IMG/VR virus record: IMGVR_UViG_3300008267_000025
Location: 1-64,000 of that record
Strand: one strand, 5' to 3'
DNA: 64,000 nucleotides
Source of the DNA: a virus
Under the pieces are notes generated by a model. The model saw nothing but the letters and a program-made list of their open reading frames with translations. It had not been told where the DNA came from and ran no database searches. This document shows, piece after piece, positions 6,807 through 14,946 of this stretch; position 1 is the stretch's first letter, and each line of letters starts with the position of its first letter. The position numbers and the translations under genes were made by a program.

Positions 6807-7307
6807 ATGAAAACTAATAAGATATTGTTCTTGGACCATGACGGAGTAATTTGCTTGTCAACAGAATGGGGTTCACGTTTTAAAAACAAAGAAGGTTTTG
6901 ATTCATTGTTTGACCGATTCAATGATAAAGCAATCAAAGTGTTAAATGAAATTATTAAAGAAACAGATTGTGAAATTGTGGTTAGTTCTGATTGGAGATA
7001 TCATTGTACATTGGAACAGATGCAAGAACTATATAAAATTCGTGGAATTAAAAAATCACCAATCGATTATACTCGTAACGATTTGGATAGGGAATTATTA
7101 AAAGATATTCATCCTGATAAAAAGTTAGAAATGACTCGTTGTTTTGAGATACAGGATTGGTTAAAGGAACATCCTGAAGTTACACACTGGGTTGCAATTG
7201 ATGATATGGATTTAAGTTATTTAAGTAACTTTGTTCAAACACCTCGAAGTAAAGAAGGTATTAAACAATGTGGAATTAAACATAATGTATTAAAGTTTTT
7301 GTTGTGA
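6807..7307 (+). CDS. HAD-superfamily phosphatase-like protein
   Basis: 166 aa. Motif I is FLDHDGV (D10, D12), motif II is VVSSDWR, and an acidic motif AIDDMDLS sits near residue 135. The layout matches the HAD domain found with Swiss-army-knife RNA-repair proteins and small phage phosphatases. The cREC gene at 8213 belongs to another family linked with phosphate-end processing, so an RNA-end role is possible but inferred. Confidence 0.75.
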   Translation: MKTNKILFLDHDGVICLSTEWGSRFKNKEGFDSLFDRFNDKAIKVLNEIIKETDCEIVVSSDWRYHCTLEQMQELYKIRGIKKSPIDYTRNDLDRELLKDIHPDKKLEMTRCFEIQDWLKEHPEVTHWVAIDDMDLSYLSNFVQTPRSKEGIKQCGIKHNVLKFLL

Positions 7308-7338
7308 TATTTTTCTATAAAATAGAGTTTGAACCTTT

Positions 7339-7872
7339 TTATAAAGGTTCAAATCCTTTTTCAGCATAAGAACGTATTAATTCATTAGTTTTTCTATCAG
7401 GATTAGTGATATTAATATAATTAACAACATTTTCATCTTTAAAATTAGATATAAAATTACTATTTAATAATTTCCTTACAGGTATACTTAATCTTTTTTT
7501 GTGGGTTGAATAATCCCACCCACCTTTTATACGTTTAACATCCAAATCAATTAAGTTATTTTTAAATAACCAATAAGGTATTTTAATATATTTAAAACCT
7601 TCTTTTCCTTCAACATCTGATAATATTTCAACCTGTGATTTAGGTAATTTAACTCTATGTATTGTTATATCGTAAGCGTGAGCATTATCAAGAAATATGT
7701 TACCCATAATTTCTTTTATATTTAAAACCGTAATAGTTTTATCATCTTCACCAACTATCATATAAGGACCAACAATTGATTTTGTTTCAGGTATATAAAC
7801 AGTTTTATCAAAATCAAAAGAATTAGTATTTTCAATTTCTTCTTTTAGTATTCTACGTATTAAATTTTTCAT
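7339..7872 (-). CDS. Hypothetical protein with capsid-targeting-like tag
   Basis: 177 aa on the minus strand. The N-terminus MKNLIRRILKEEI is almost the same as that of the ORF at 3083. The rest (TVYIPETKSIVGPYMIVGEDDKTI..) suggests a small beta-rich domain. ATAAATA at 7880-7886 is a TATTTAT box on its coding strand, 7 nt before the start. Confidence 0.7.
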   Translation of the reverse strand: MKNLIRRILKEEIENTNSFDFDKTVYIPETKSIVGPYMIVGEDDKTITVLNIKEIMGNIFLDNAHAYDITIHRVKLPKSQVEILSDVEGKEGFKYIKIPYWLFKNNLIDLDVKRIKGGWDYSTHKKRLSIPVRKLLNSNFISNFKDENVVNYINITNPDRKTNELIRSYAEKGFEPL

Positions 7873-7998
7873 ATTATATATAAATATAACATAATTTATA
7901 AGATTACCTCATTTATGGACGATTTTCAGATTATCAAATAAATAATATTTTATTTTGTATTTTAATTTATTTTACGTACATTTACATAAAATAATAAT

Positions 7999-8211
7999 AT
8001 GAAAAAATTAATTTATATAATACTATCTTTGTTATTAATTAGTTGTTCAGAACCTAATGTACCCAAAACATCAACACAATATAATATAATAAAAAATTAT
8101 AACCCATTAGATTTAGTAATAATAGATAGTTGTGAATATCTTTTTGGAGAGTGGGGTAATGCTACTGTATTAACTCATAAAGGTAATTGTAAAAATCATA
8201 AAAATAAGTAA
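7999..8211 (+). CDS. Small lipoprotein, 70 aa
   Basis: Signal peptide with lipobox LLISCS (Cys 16), then a short Asn/Tyr-rich mature part with two more cysteines. It would be anchored in the host envelope. Phage envelope lipoproteins often block superinfection; that role is only inferred. TACATTTAC upstream resembles the -7 box. The next gene starts 1 nt after the stop. Confidence 0.7.
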   Translation: MKKLIYIILSLLLISCSEPNVPKTSTQYNIIKNYNPLDLVIIDSCEYLFGEWGNATVLTHKGNCKNHKNK

Positions 8212-8212
8212 T

Positions 8213-8620
8213 ATGAAAAAAGGTACTTTATTATGGTTAGATGATATCCGTAATCCATTAGAAGATAATTGGTTGGTATTCAGTCCTATCACTCCAACTG
8301 AAATAGTTTGGGTTAAGTCTTATGATGAGTTTACTAATTGGATTACAGAAAATGGATTACCTGAAGCTATTTGTTTTGACCATGATTTAGGAATGGAGGT
8401 GGCGGTTAATGCTCGTTCAAAAGGAATGTCAAAACGTAAGTCAAGAGAATTAAAGAAGTTGGAGAAGACCGGTTATGATTGTGCTAAATGGCTTATTGAT
8501 TATTGTTTAGATAGAGATGACCATCCATTACCTTTATATAACATACAATCAGCTAATCCTGTTGGGAAAGAAAATATAGATGGTTGTTTAAAACATTATA
8601 ATAGACATATAAACTCTTAG
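8213..8620 (+). CDS. cREC-type (cyclic-phosphate processing receiver-like) domain protein
   Basis: 135 aa: LLWLDDIRNP (8-17), CFDHDLG (about 59-65), TGYDCAKWLID and IQSANPVGKENI. This is the receiver-like family linked to RNA cyclic-phosphate processing and nucleotide signalling, common in phages. It heads a tight run of small genes to 9899. Confidence 0.75.
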   Translation: MKKGTLLWLDDIRNPLEDNWLVFSPITPTEIVWVKSYDEFTNWITENGLPEAICFDHDLGMEVAVNARSKGMSKRKSRELKKLEKTGYDCAKWLIDYCLDRDDHPLPLYNIQSANPVGKENIDGCLKHYNRHINS

Positions 8621-8624
8621 GATT

Positions 8625-8921
8625 ATGAAAAGTAAAGAAGAAATAGAACAGTTAGCCTCAAAAAGGTTTATAATTAAACAATTTATTGGTGAAGATGATT
8701 ATAATAGAAGTGAAACCATTGCTGCTAGATGTGGTTATATTAAAGGCTACACTCAATGTCAAGTAGAAAATATGGACAAGAAATACACAGAAGAAGATAT
8801 AAGAAAAGCTATTGAAGTAGGAGTTAATGCTGAGGCTGGTGATTATCCTAAAGGGTATAGTTTAAAGCTAGGTATTAGTTTGGAGGATTATTTTATCAAC
8901 TCACTAAACAAACAAGACTAA
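8625..8921 (+). CDS. Hypothetical phage protein, 98 aa
   Basis: Helical, with AARCGYIKGYTQCQ, a pattern seen in many small Bacteroidota phage and prophage proteins of unknown role. Four nt after the cREC gene and 1 nt before the next, so part of one operon. Confidence 0.65.
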   Translation: MKSKEEIEQLASKRFIIKQFIGEDDYNRSETIAARCGYIKGYTQCQVENMDKKYTEEDIRKAIEVGVNAEAGDYPKGYSLKLGISLEDYFINSLNKQD

Positions 8922-8922
8922 T

Positions 8923-9204
8923 ATGGAAAATACAACATATGGGGGTTGGTATATGTGTAGTGAATGTGGTCAGTATAATAGAACATCTACGGTATGTAAT
9001 CATATTAAATTAATAGATACCAATGTGAAAAACAATATAGAAGAACCTTTAAAAGAAATGTCTTTAAATGATGCGGTTGAGTATTTAAAACAAAATCCTA
9101 AAGAATCAGTTAAAATCACTTTATCAGAAGATGAACGGAATGATATAAATGATTTCTTTAAAAACTATAAGGTAAAACGTAAATACAAAAAAGACAATGA
9201 GTAA
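8923..9204 (+). CDS. Hypothetical zinc-ribbon-like protein, 93 aa
   Basis: The N-terminal CSECGQY...STVCNH is a CxxC...CxH pattern suitable for one zinc. A helical basic C-terminus (NYKVKRKYKKDNE) follows. The C-terminus overlaps the next ORF by 8 nt. It may bind nucleic acid or protein. Confidence 0.6.
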   Translation: MENTTYGGWYMCSECGQYNRTSTVCNHIKLIDTNVKNNIEEPLKEMSLNDAVEYLKQNPKESVKITLSEDERNDINDFFKNYKVKRKYKKDNE

Positions 9205-9547
9205 GTTAAAACAAACAAAGATACCAGTTATTATTGACGAAGACAATTTGATAAAGATTGCCGTTGAACAAGGAGTGTTAGAAAACGAATTCAATTGGAA
9301 GTTGGTTAGAGAAAGAGATGTACTAACCAAACAATCAAAAGAAGTTATGTGGTTAGAGTGGAATGAAGATGGAAGGTTTAAAGAAAAACACGATGTACCT
9401 GGTATTGGTAGGTCATTAATCATGTCACCATTCAATGATTCATTCACTTGGCAAACAACAATTATAACAGAGATAGTTGAGGAACGTGATGGATACTTAA
9501 AGTTTAAGACAGAGAATAGTGTTTATGAATTAACTAATATAAAATAA
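9197..9547 (+). CDS. Hypothetical protein, 116 aa
   Basis: Overlaps the previous gene by 8 nt. Contains KQSKEVMWLEWNEDGRFKEKH and a beta-rich C-terminus (TSVYELTNIK-like). No known domain. Spacing of 1 nt to the next ORF supports an operon. Confidence 0.65.
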   Translation: MSKLKQTKIPVIIDEDNLIKIAVEQGVLENEFNWKLVRERDVLTKQSKEVMWLEWNEDGRFKEKHDVPGIGRSLIMSPFNDSFTWQTTIITEIVEERDGYLKFKTENSVYELTNIK

Positions 9548-9548
9548 T

Positions 9549-9899
9549 ATGACAGGAACATTACATAAAACAGAAAAAGGTTGGGTTGTAAGATATTGGG
9601 ATAGAGACCCTCACTATAATGGTCCTATTGGTACTTTCAGACAAATTATATTTGAAGTTGAAGTATCTAAAATTAGTTTAACCAATTCCGATTTATCAAC
9701 CTATTGGGTCGATGGTAGAGAAGTTTCATTTGTAATAAACCCTTTAATACCTGTTGATGGTGGTGAAGAAGTTCTTATTATTCCTGATGAAGAAACTTGG
9801 GACGATATATTCAAAAATATATGTGACCAAGATTTGGTAACACTTTATGATGTTTGGGAATGGTTAAAACAAAATTATGAAACACCTAAACGAAAATAG
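9549..9899 (+). CDS. Hypothetical protein, paralogue of ORF 10225
   Basis: 116 aa. The start MTGTLHKTEKGWVV is nearly identical to the 97-aa protein at 10225 (MTGTLHKTEDGWVV). A beta-strand N-terminus and a helical C-terminus (YDVWEWLKQNYE) are visible. A family of small phage proteins, role unknown. It precedes a MORN gene by 3 nt. Confidence 0.65.
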   Translation: MTGTLHKTEKGWVVRYWDRDPHYNGPIGTFRQIIFEVEVSKISLTNSDLSTYWVDGREVSFVINPLIPVDGGEEVLIIPDEETWDDIFKNICDQDLVTLYDVWEWLKQNYETPKRK

Positions 9900-9902
9900 A
9901 TT

Positions 9903-10067
9903 ATGAATCAATTAAACGATAGATTTGAACGTCACGGATATTGGGAACATCTTTGGTTTAATAATGGTTTACTTTGTAAAGGAAACTATTTCAACGGTCA
10001 AGAAATTGGATATTGGGAATGGTATTGGATGAATGGTAATTTAACTGATAAAGCGTTTTACTTATGA
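9903..10067 (+). CDS. MORN/YwqK-repeat protein 1 (54 aa)
   Basis: Two 24-residue units (RHGYWEHLWFNNG, IGYWEWYWMNG) plus the conserved end KAFYL. The family is the YwqK/MORN type of small repeat proteins. Its TGA overlaps the next ATG as ATGA. Confidence 0.8.
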   Translation: MNQLNDRFERHGYWEHLWFNNGLLCKGNYFNGQEIGYWEWYWMNGNLTDKAFYL

Positions 10068-10228
10068 ATGAATATAATGATAAAGGTGAGAGACATGGAA
10101 TTTGGATGAAATATTATTATGATAATAAGTTGTGTTATAGAAGTAATTACATTAATGGTGACCCAATTGGTTATTGGGATTTCTATAATTCAAATAATGA
10201 CTTAATTTATAAAAAATTTTACTTATGA
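10064..10228 (+). CDS. MORN/YwqK-repeat protein 2 (54 aa)
   Basis: Two units, starting MNEYNDKGERHGIW and ending KKFYL. ATGA overlaps on both sides: with MORN 1 upstream and with the unrelated ORF 10225 downstream, so the coupling extends beyond the family. Confidence 0.8.
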   Translation: MNEYNDKGERHGIWMKYYYDNKLCYRSNYINGDPIGYWDFYNSNNDLIYKKFYL

Positions 10229-10518
10229 CAGGAACATTACATAAAACAGAAGATGGTTGGGTTGTTAAACACGATGGAAAAACAACACCAATAGAACCAA
10301 ATCAAAACTGGTGGTTAGGAGAACAATCAGGTAAACAAGGATTTTATAAAGATGGTGATGAAGTAGACTTTGAAATAATTCCTTATATACCAAAAGACTT
10401 AGAACCTACTCGTGGAGAGACAGTATCTTTCGAAGCGGTTAAATACGCTAGAATATCATTAAGTGAAGATTTAACGATATGGGATGTTACATTATTGGAT
10501 GGGTTAGATAATTTGTAA
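10225..10518 (+). CDS. Hypothetical protein, paralogue of ORF 9549
   Basis: 97 aa, N-terminus MTGTLHKTEDGWVVKHDGKT. It is coupled by ATGA to the MORN gene before it. The two paralogues flank the MORN pair, which suggests duplication of a unit with insertion of the MORN genes. Function unknown. Confidence 0.65.
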   Translation: MTGTLHKTEDGWVVKHDGKTTPIEPNQNWWLGEQSGKQGFYKDGDEVDFEIIPYIPKDLEPTRGETVSFEAVKYARISLSEDLTIWDVTLLDGLDNL

Positions 10519-10541
10519 TATAAAAATGGGTAGGATTTTTC

Positions 10542-10600
10542 TTTTAAAATTTTCAACCGAAATGTTGATTATAATGATGAATGGAACACTTACACATAAC
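10542..10600 (+). repeat. Intergenic repeat, copy B left part
   Basis: Matches 4941-4999, including the TTTTCAACCGAAATGTTG block and ATGGAACACTTACACATAAC. It ends where the inserted sequence begins. Confidence 0.7.
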
Positions 10601-10884
10601 GTTTGGGTATAAATGAAGTACCGATTTTGAAACACAAATGTTAAATTTAAAGATAAAAGATAATATGAAAAACAAAACTAAATTACAAGTACGAACTAGG
10701 TATTTCATTTATACCTTGTTATGTGTAGTTTTCTGGTCATTATACATCAGTGGATTATATATAATGTGGTCAGATAATGAAATGGGATTGTTTATGAACT
10801 ATATATTCACATCATTTGGATTGGTAGGTATGTTGTGGTTCAATATGATATTTCACGAAAAGTTCATTGAAAATTACACATAAC
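10601..10884 (+). mobile_element. Short insertion splitting the repeat, flanked by an 11-bp direct repeat
   Basis: TTACACATAAC occurs at 10590-10600 and again at 10874-10884, but once in the intact copy A. Between them lie 273 nt carrying a membrane-protein ORF absent from copy A. This looks like an insertion with target-site duplication, or recombination at a short repeat. No terminal inverted repeats or transposase are seen. Confidence 0.45.
10665..10883 (+). CDS. Small membrane protein, 72 aa
   Basis: Start at ATG 10665 (MKNKTKLQVRTRYF); an in-frame ATG at 10638 would add 9 residues. Two membrane helices (about 13-33 and 42-61) follow a basic N-terminus. Its stop codon lies inside the 11-bp direct repeat, so the ORF end is formed by the target sequence. 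A superinfection or membrane role is possible, not shown. Confidence 0.6.
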   Translation: MKNKTKLQVRTRYFIYTLLCVVFWSLYISGLYIMWSDNEMGLFMNYIFTSFGLVGMLWFNMIFHEKFIENYT

Positions 10885-10949
10885 TATTATATATAAGCAA
10901 GTATAGTCTAACCTATTTAAAATCAACACTTTAAATCAAAAAATTATAA
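10874..10949 (+). repeat. Intergenic repeat, copy B right part
   Basis: Matches 4989-5064 (TATTATATATAAGC, GTATAGTCTAACC, ATCAACACTTT) with one or two changes. It resumes after the insertion. Confidence 0.7.
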
Positions 10950-11010
10950 AGATTCATATACAAAAACTTAATTTGTTTATTTAAAAAATTATTCATACAT
11001 TTACATTATT

Positions 11011-11397
11011 ATGACAATAGAATTAGACTATAATTACCCAAATGAGTTACATGATGAAGATGGTTATCCAACTCAAGAAGCGTTAGACTACATTAAAAAT
11101 TGGTCTATTGATTCTAACAATGGAGAGGTAAAAATGGGTAAGCATTTTGGAAAAGCTAACTATAATGAACTGATTGATTACATTAAATCAATTTGGACAT
11201 ACAAAGATGCGATTGAATATGAAAATGGTCTATTAGAAATTCATACCTATGGTTGGTCAGGAAATGAAGATATAATCCATGAGTTGAAAAATACGGATAT
11301 GTGGGATTTAAAATTCAGATGTCGACAAACTGGTGGACATTTCTATTTCAAAGTAACTGATGAATCTGAAATGGATTGGTTTGTAACTAAAGAGTAA
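11011..11397 (+). CDS. Hypothetical protein, 128 aa
   Basis: Acidic and aromatic (YPNELHDEDGYPTQEALDYIKNW, WGLKFRCRQTGGHFYFKV-like end). It resembles small conserved phage proteins of unknown role. TACATTTAC upstream resembles a weak -7 box. Confidence 0.65.
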   Translation: MTIELDYNYPNELHDEDGYPTQEALDYIKNWSIDSNNGEVKMGKHFGKANYNELIDYIKSIWTYKDAIEYENGLLEIHTYGWSGNEDIIHELKNTDMWDLKFRCRQTGGHFYFKVTDESEMDWFVTKE

Positions 11398-11453
11398 AAT
11401 TAGGCTCCCATAATTATTAAACGTATATTTACTTAAATTTAAAATTAAAAGTT

Positions 11454-11909
11454 ATGAATAAAGAATTTTGCACATGCAAACAATCATTAGCTCTTAAAGA
11501 TTTAGGATTTGATGAACCTTGTTTTAGTTATTATGTTGATTGTGAACTTAGAGGTGTTAATTTAGGTATGGAAGAATTAGGCGGTGTTAAACCATACTAT
11601 GAGAGATTTGGGTACCACACAATTAATAACCACCATATTGATAATAAAAATAAAATTATTACATCAGCACCACTCAAACAACAAGCATTTAGATGGTTTA
11701 GAGAAAAACACAATTTATGTGGTGAAATTTATACTGTGAATATGGGTGCAATTGATTATACATTTCAAATAAGAGACCTATATAGTGAAGATGTAAAACA
11801 TGATAATTTTGAAGCATATACAGGTGGATATATTGGAACATTCTCAACCTATGAAGAAGCAGAGGATGCTTGTTTAGATAAATTAATAGAAATAGTTAAA
11901 ACAAAATAA
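11454..11909 (+). CDS. Hypothetical protein, 151 aa
   Basis: N-terminal CTCKQSLALKDLGFDEPC and repeated FSYYVDCEL / HHIDNKN segments, ending with a helix (FSTYEEAEDACLDKLIEIV). This layout is typical of small phage proteins annotated as hypothetical. TATATTTAC at about 11423 may be the promoter. Confidence 0.65.
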   Translation: MNKEFCTCKQSLALKDLGFDEPCFSYYVDCELRGVNLGMEELGGVKPYYERFGYHTINNHHIDNKNKIITSAPLKQQAFRWFREKHNLCGEIYTVNMGAIDYTFQIRDLYSEDVKHDNFEAYTGGYIGTFSTYEEAEDACLDKLIEIVKTK

Positions 11910-11911
11910 AT

Positions 11912-11983
11912 ATGGGAAGTGATTTTACCACATTAACCGAATCAGAAATGATGGATTTATTATTAAGTATTAACACATTATAA
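11912..11983 (+). CDS. Possible micro-ORF, 23 aa
   Basis: ATG 2 nt after the previous stop; it codes for MGSDFTTLTESEMMDLLLS plus 4 residues and ends 10 nt before the next gene. Tight spacing supports translation, but the length makes it uncertain. Confidence 0.35.
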   Translation: MGSDFTTLTESEMMDLLLSINTL

Positions 11984-11993
11984 ATAAATTAAT

Positions 11994-12455
11994 ATGAAAG
12001 CACAAGAATTAAAAATAGGTAATTTAATATACAAAAAAATACACAAAAAAGATACCCCATTAGAAGTTGTAGAAGTATTATCTATTGATGGTTCTTTTGA
12101 TGTATTAGATGTTAAAAACATTGGTGGTTATATTACAGAACAATGTCCTTTAAAAGATTTTGAACCAATTCCACTAACAGAAGAATGGTTATTAAAGTTT
12201 GGTTTCAAAGTAAAGGATAGGAAATCTAACCTTGACACTGATATATTTTATATACCTACGTTTGAAATAGATTATTGTTTGTTTTATGCTGATTTTAGAC
12301 TTGATTATGGATTGTATGTTGAATATACAGATAGTCCATTTCCTGAAGACGATGAAAAATTATATCCAATTACTTTTGGGATTAAATATGTTCATCAACT
12401 ACAAAATTTATTATATAGCTTAACAGGAGAAGAATTAACTATTAAACAAGATTAA
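11994..12455 (+). CDS. Conserved phage hypothetical (ELKIGN...PLTEEWLLKFGF type)
   Basis: 153 aa. The MKAQELKIGNLIY start and FEPIPLTEEWLLKFGFK are hallmarks of a protein widespread in Bacteroidota and their phages. An SH3-like N-terminal barrel is likely. Function unknown. It abuts the next gene (1 nt). Confidence 0.7.
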   Translation: MKAQELKIGNLIYKKIHKKDTPLEVVEVLSIDGSFDVLDVKNIGGYITEQCPLKDFEPIPLTEEWLLKFGFKVKDRKSNLDTDIFYIPTFEIDYCLFYADFRLDYGLYVEYTDSPFPEDDEKLYPITFGIKYVHQLQNLLYSLTGEELTIKQD

Positions 12456-12456
12456 T

Positions 12457-12837
12457 ATGATGACAAAAGAAGAAATGGATAACTACCTAATCAGTATTGG
12501 TGGTTTAACAAATGGATTTTTTCCGGATAGAGAACCAATCACCGACTCATATTACTTTGAGGTGGACAAAGGTTGGTACCAATTAATCAAAGATTTAATT
12601 GACGACCTTATTAAGTTAGGTTGGGATAAAGAGATATGTCAAGTGAAAGAAAAGTTTGGTGGATTAAGATTCTATATTAATGGTGGTACAACTGAAATAT
12701 TCAATAGAATATCTGAGGCGGAAGAATTAAGTATTAAAACTTGTGAAGTAACTGGTAATCCAGGTGAATTAAGAGCCGATATTGGATGGTATAGAACACT
12801 ATCTGATGAAGTTTATAATGAATTTAAAAATCGTTAA
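12457..12837 (+). CDS. Conserved phage hypothetical (VKEKFGGLRFYI type)
   Basis: 126 aa; the motif CQVKEKFGGLRFYINGG followed by a helix and KTCEVTGNPGELR matches a small family seen in many phages. A possible metal-binding C-terminus (CEVTG) is weak. A terminator follows at 12841. Confidence 0.7.
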   Translation: MMTKEEMDNYLISIGGLTNGFFPDREPITDSYYFEVDKGWYQLIKDLIDDLIKLGWDKEICQVKEKFGGLRFYINGGTTEIFNRISEAEELSIKTCEVTGNPGELRADIGWYRTLSDEVYNEFKNR

Positions 12838-12840
12838 ATA

Positions 12841-12866
12841 AACCCTGATTATATCAGGGTTTTTTG
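12841..12866 (+). terminator. Intrinsic terminator
   Basis: CCCTGAT/ATCAGGG stem with T6. It ends the 11-12.8 kb unit just before the MORN cluster promoter. Confidence 0.8.
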
Positions 12867-12886
12867 TTTATATAAAATATAATGAT

Positions 12887-12894
12887 TATATTTG
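12887..12894 (+). promoter_or_regulatory. -7 box TATATTTG of MORN cluster
   Basis: Ends 4 nt before ATG 12899 and drives the three-gene MORN unit. Confidence 0.65.
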
Positions 12895-12898
12895 TGAT

Positions 12899-13135
12899 AT
12901 GAATCAACATAATGATAAAGGTCAGAAACATGGCTATTGGGAAAGATATTATCTTGATAGTAAAGTAAAAAGTAAAGGCAATTATATCAACGGTAAAAGA
13001 GATGGTCTTTGGTTATGGTATACTAATGGCGGTAATCTATGGTATAAAGGAAATTATATTAATGGTGAAAGAGATGGTTATTGGGAATGGTTCAATACCA
13101 ATGATAGTTTAATTGAAAAAGAATTTGTCTTATGA
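12899..13135 (+). CDS. MORN/YwqK-repeat protein 3 (78 aa)
   Basis: Three 24-aa units (KHGYWERYYLDS, RDGLWLWYTNGG, RDGYWEWFNTND), ending KEFVL. Its first 33 residues are identical to MORN 8 (14943), showing recent exchange. ATGA overlap to the next gene. Confidence 0.85.
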   Translation: MNQHNDKGQKHGYWERYYLDSKVKSKGNYINGKRDGLWLWYTNGGNLWYKGNYINGERDGYWEWFNTNDSLIEKEFVL

Positions 13136-13440
13136 ATGAATATAATGATAAATCATTACGTCATGGATATTGGGAAGTTTACACTTCTAATGGTAATCTA
13201 TGGTATACAGGGAATTATATTAATGGTGAGTATTTTGGGTATTGGGAATGGTATTACTTTAATAGTAATCTAAGGTATAAAGGGACTTTCAATAATGGTA
13301 AACAAAATGGTTATTGGAAACAATATCATTCTAATGGTAATCTATGGTATAAAGGTGATTATGTTAATGGTGAACGAGTTGGTTGTTGGGATTGGTATAA
13401 TAAAAATGGCGATTTAGTTATTAAAGAATTTGTCTTATGA
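13132..13440 (+). CDS. MORN/YwqK-repeat protein 4 (102 aa)
   Basis: The longest member: four 24-aa units (RHGYWEVYTSNG, FGYWEWYYFNS, NGYWKQYHSNG, VGCWDWYNKNG), ending KEFVL. The extra unit relative to 78-aa members shows unit-length gain of 72 bp. ATGA overlaps at both ends. Confidence 0.85.
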   Translation: MNEYNDKSLRHGYWEVYTSNGNLWYTGNYINGEYFGYWEWYYFNSNLRYKGTFNNGKQNGYWKQYHSNGNLWYKGDYVNGERVGCWDWYNKNGDLVIKEFVL

Positions 13441-13601
13441 ATAAATTAAATGATAAAGGTGAACTCCACGGTTATTGGGAAGATTATTACTATGGTGGTA
13501 ATATATGGTATAAAGGATATTATAATAATGGTGAACCTGATGGTTATTGGGAGTGGTATGGCCCTAATGATAATATAATTGAAAAACAATTTTTTCTATA
13601 A
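13437..13601 (+). CDS. MORN/YwqK-repeat protein 5 (54 aa)
   Basis: Two units (LHGYWEDYYYGG, DGYWEWYGPND), ending KQFFL with TAA instead of TGA; last gene of its cluster. Confidence 0.82.
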   Translation: MNKLNDKGELHGYWEDYYYGGNIWYKGYYNNGEPDGYWEWYGPNDNIIEKQFFL

Positions 13602-13632
13602 AAATAAATTTGGAAATATAAAATAAAACACA

Positions 13633-13640
13633 TACATTTG
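13633..13640 (+). promoter_or_regulatory. -7 box TACATTTG
   Basis: Lies 23 nt before ATG 13664. Confidence 0.5.
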
Positions 13641-13663
13641 TAAAACAATTAATAATAAAAAAT

Positions 13664-14416
13664 ATGAAACCAGAAATCAAAATTATCTATAACAAAAACG
13701 GTGTAAATTTAACTTTAAACTTAGGTACTAAAACATTCTTAACTGATGTTTCAAATACCGATGTGGTTAGATATTTGAAAGGTATTTTCACAAACAAGTC
13801 AAGATTCAAATCAAGATTTACCGATGACTTTAAAAGAGCATTCACCGAGACAAATGACCAAGATTTCGAATGTTCTGAATTATTAAATGAGTTGTTATCA
13901 ACTTACGATACTGTAGAACCATATACTTACTCTGAAGCATTCAGATTAGAAAACAGAGAGTTCCAAGCCATGGTGTTTGGAAGTATAAACATCACTGATA
14001 TGATTACTGAATTAGGTCATACTCGTATTAAAGTGGATGGTATTCAAGTTAAGCATAAAAAGTATAAATCAAACGGTGACTTTGAAGGGTTTGTTGAATA
14101 TGACAATATCTATGAAACTCACGAAGTGTCAGGTAAAAAAATTGGTTTAGAAGAAAATCTATACGCTGTTAAATGTTGGTGTACTTCAACTAATAAGGAG
14201 CATTGGTTGTGGATTGAAGAACAATACAAAGACAATCCATTAGAAGCTGTGGCATCCACATTCAGATTACATGAGAATGTTATTCCACATATCAAAGAAA
14301 TCAAACGTCAAGGTGATATCTTACTTTTAGAAATGAATGAAGATGTCAAACCAGAAGGTAATGTAGTACCACTCACGGCAGCCCAGTACTTTGGTTTATT
14401 GACCGCACAATCTTAA
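13664..14416 (+). CDS. Hypothetical phage protein, 250 aa
   Basis: A well-formed alpha/beta protein: the N-terminal part has RFKSRFTDDFKRAFTE and the C-terminal part has AVKCWCTSTNKEHWLWIEE. No catalytic motif is recognised. The coding region is less AT-biased than neighbours (more GGT/ACC codons), suggesting good expression. It has its own promoter and terminator and separates two MORN clusters. Confidence 0.75.
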   Translation: MKPEIKIIYNKNGVNLTLNLGTKTFLTDVSNTDVVRYLKGIFTNKSRFKSRFTDDFKRAFTETNDQDFECSELLNELLSTYDTVEPYTYSEAFRLENREFQAMVFGSINITDMITELGHTRIKVDGIQVKHKKYKSNGDFEGFVEYDNIYETHEVSGKKIGLEENLYAVKCWCTSTNKEHWLWIEEQYKDNPLEAVASTFRLHENVIPHIKEIKRQGDILLLEMNEDVKPEGNVVPLTAAQYFGLLTAQS

Positions 14417-14421
14417 TTTAG

Positions 14422-14450
14422 AACCCCTTTAATTAGGGGTTTTTCTTTTT
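14422..14450 (+). terminator. Intrinsic terminator
   Basis: ACCCCT/AGGGGT stem plus T-rich tail, after ORF 13664. Confidence 0.75.
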
Positions 14451-14470
14451 AACTTTTAAATATCAGTAAT

Positions 14471-14707
14471 GTGAATGAAAATAATGATAAAAGTGAATCT
14501 CATGGATATTGGGAAGTTTACCATAATAACGGCAATCTATCTCATAAAGTAAATTATATTAATGGTAAAAAAGATGGTTATTGGAAAAGTTATTGGTTAA
14601 ATGGTAATTTGAATTATAAAGGTGAATATATTAATGGTCAAAATAGGGGCTATTGGGAATGGTATTGGGTTGATGGTAAATTAGAAGAAAAACAATTTTA
14701 CTTATGA
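14471..14707 (+). CDS. MORN/YwqK-repeat protein 6 (78 aa, GTG start)
   Basis: Starts with GTG where all other members have ATG. Three units (SHGYWEVYHNNG, DGYWKSYWLNG, RGYWEWYWVDG), ending KQFYL. It heads an eight-gene chain with no obvious -7 box, directly behind a terminator. ATGA overlap follows. Confidence 0.82.
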   Translation: MNENNDKSESHGYWEVYHNNGNLSHKVNYINGKKDGYWKSYWLNGNLNYKGEYINGQNRGYWEWYWVDGKLEEKQFYL

Positions 14708-14946
14708 ATCAAAGAAATGATAAAGGAGAACGTATTGGTTATTGGGAAGACTATTGGTCTAATGGTAATCTAGATTTTAAAGGGAATTACACTCTAAATG
14801 GTAAAAAAGATGGTTACTGGGAAAGTTGTTATGTGAACGGTAATTTATATAGTAGAGGGAATTATATTAATGATGAAAGAGATGGTCTTTGGGAATGGGG
14901 TGATTTTAATGATAATGAAATAATAACTAAAGCGTTTTACTTATGA
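14704..14946 (+). CDS. MORN/YwqK-repeat protein 7 (80 aa)
   Basis: Three units, with small insertions in the linkers (NYTLNGKKDGYWE). Ends KAFYL. ATGA overlaps both sides. Confidence 0.85.
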   Translation: MNQRNDKGERIGYWEDYWSNGNLDFKGNYTLNGKKDGYWESCYVNGNLYSRGNYINDERDGLWEWGDFNDNEIITKAFYL

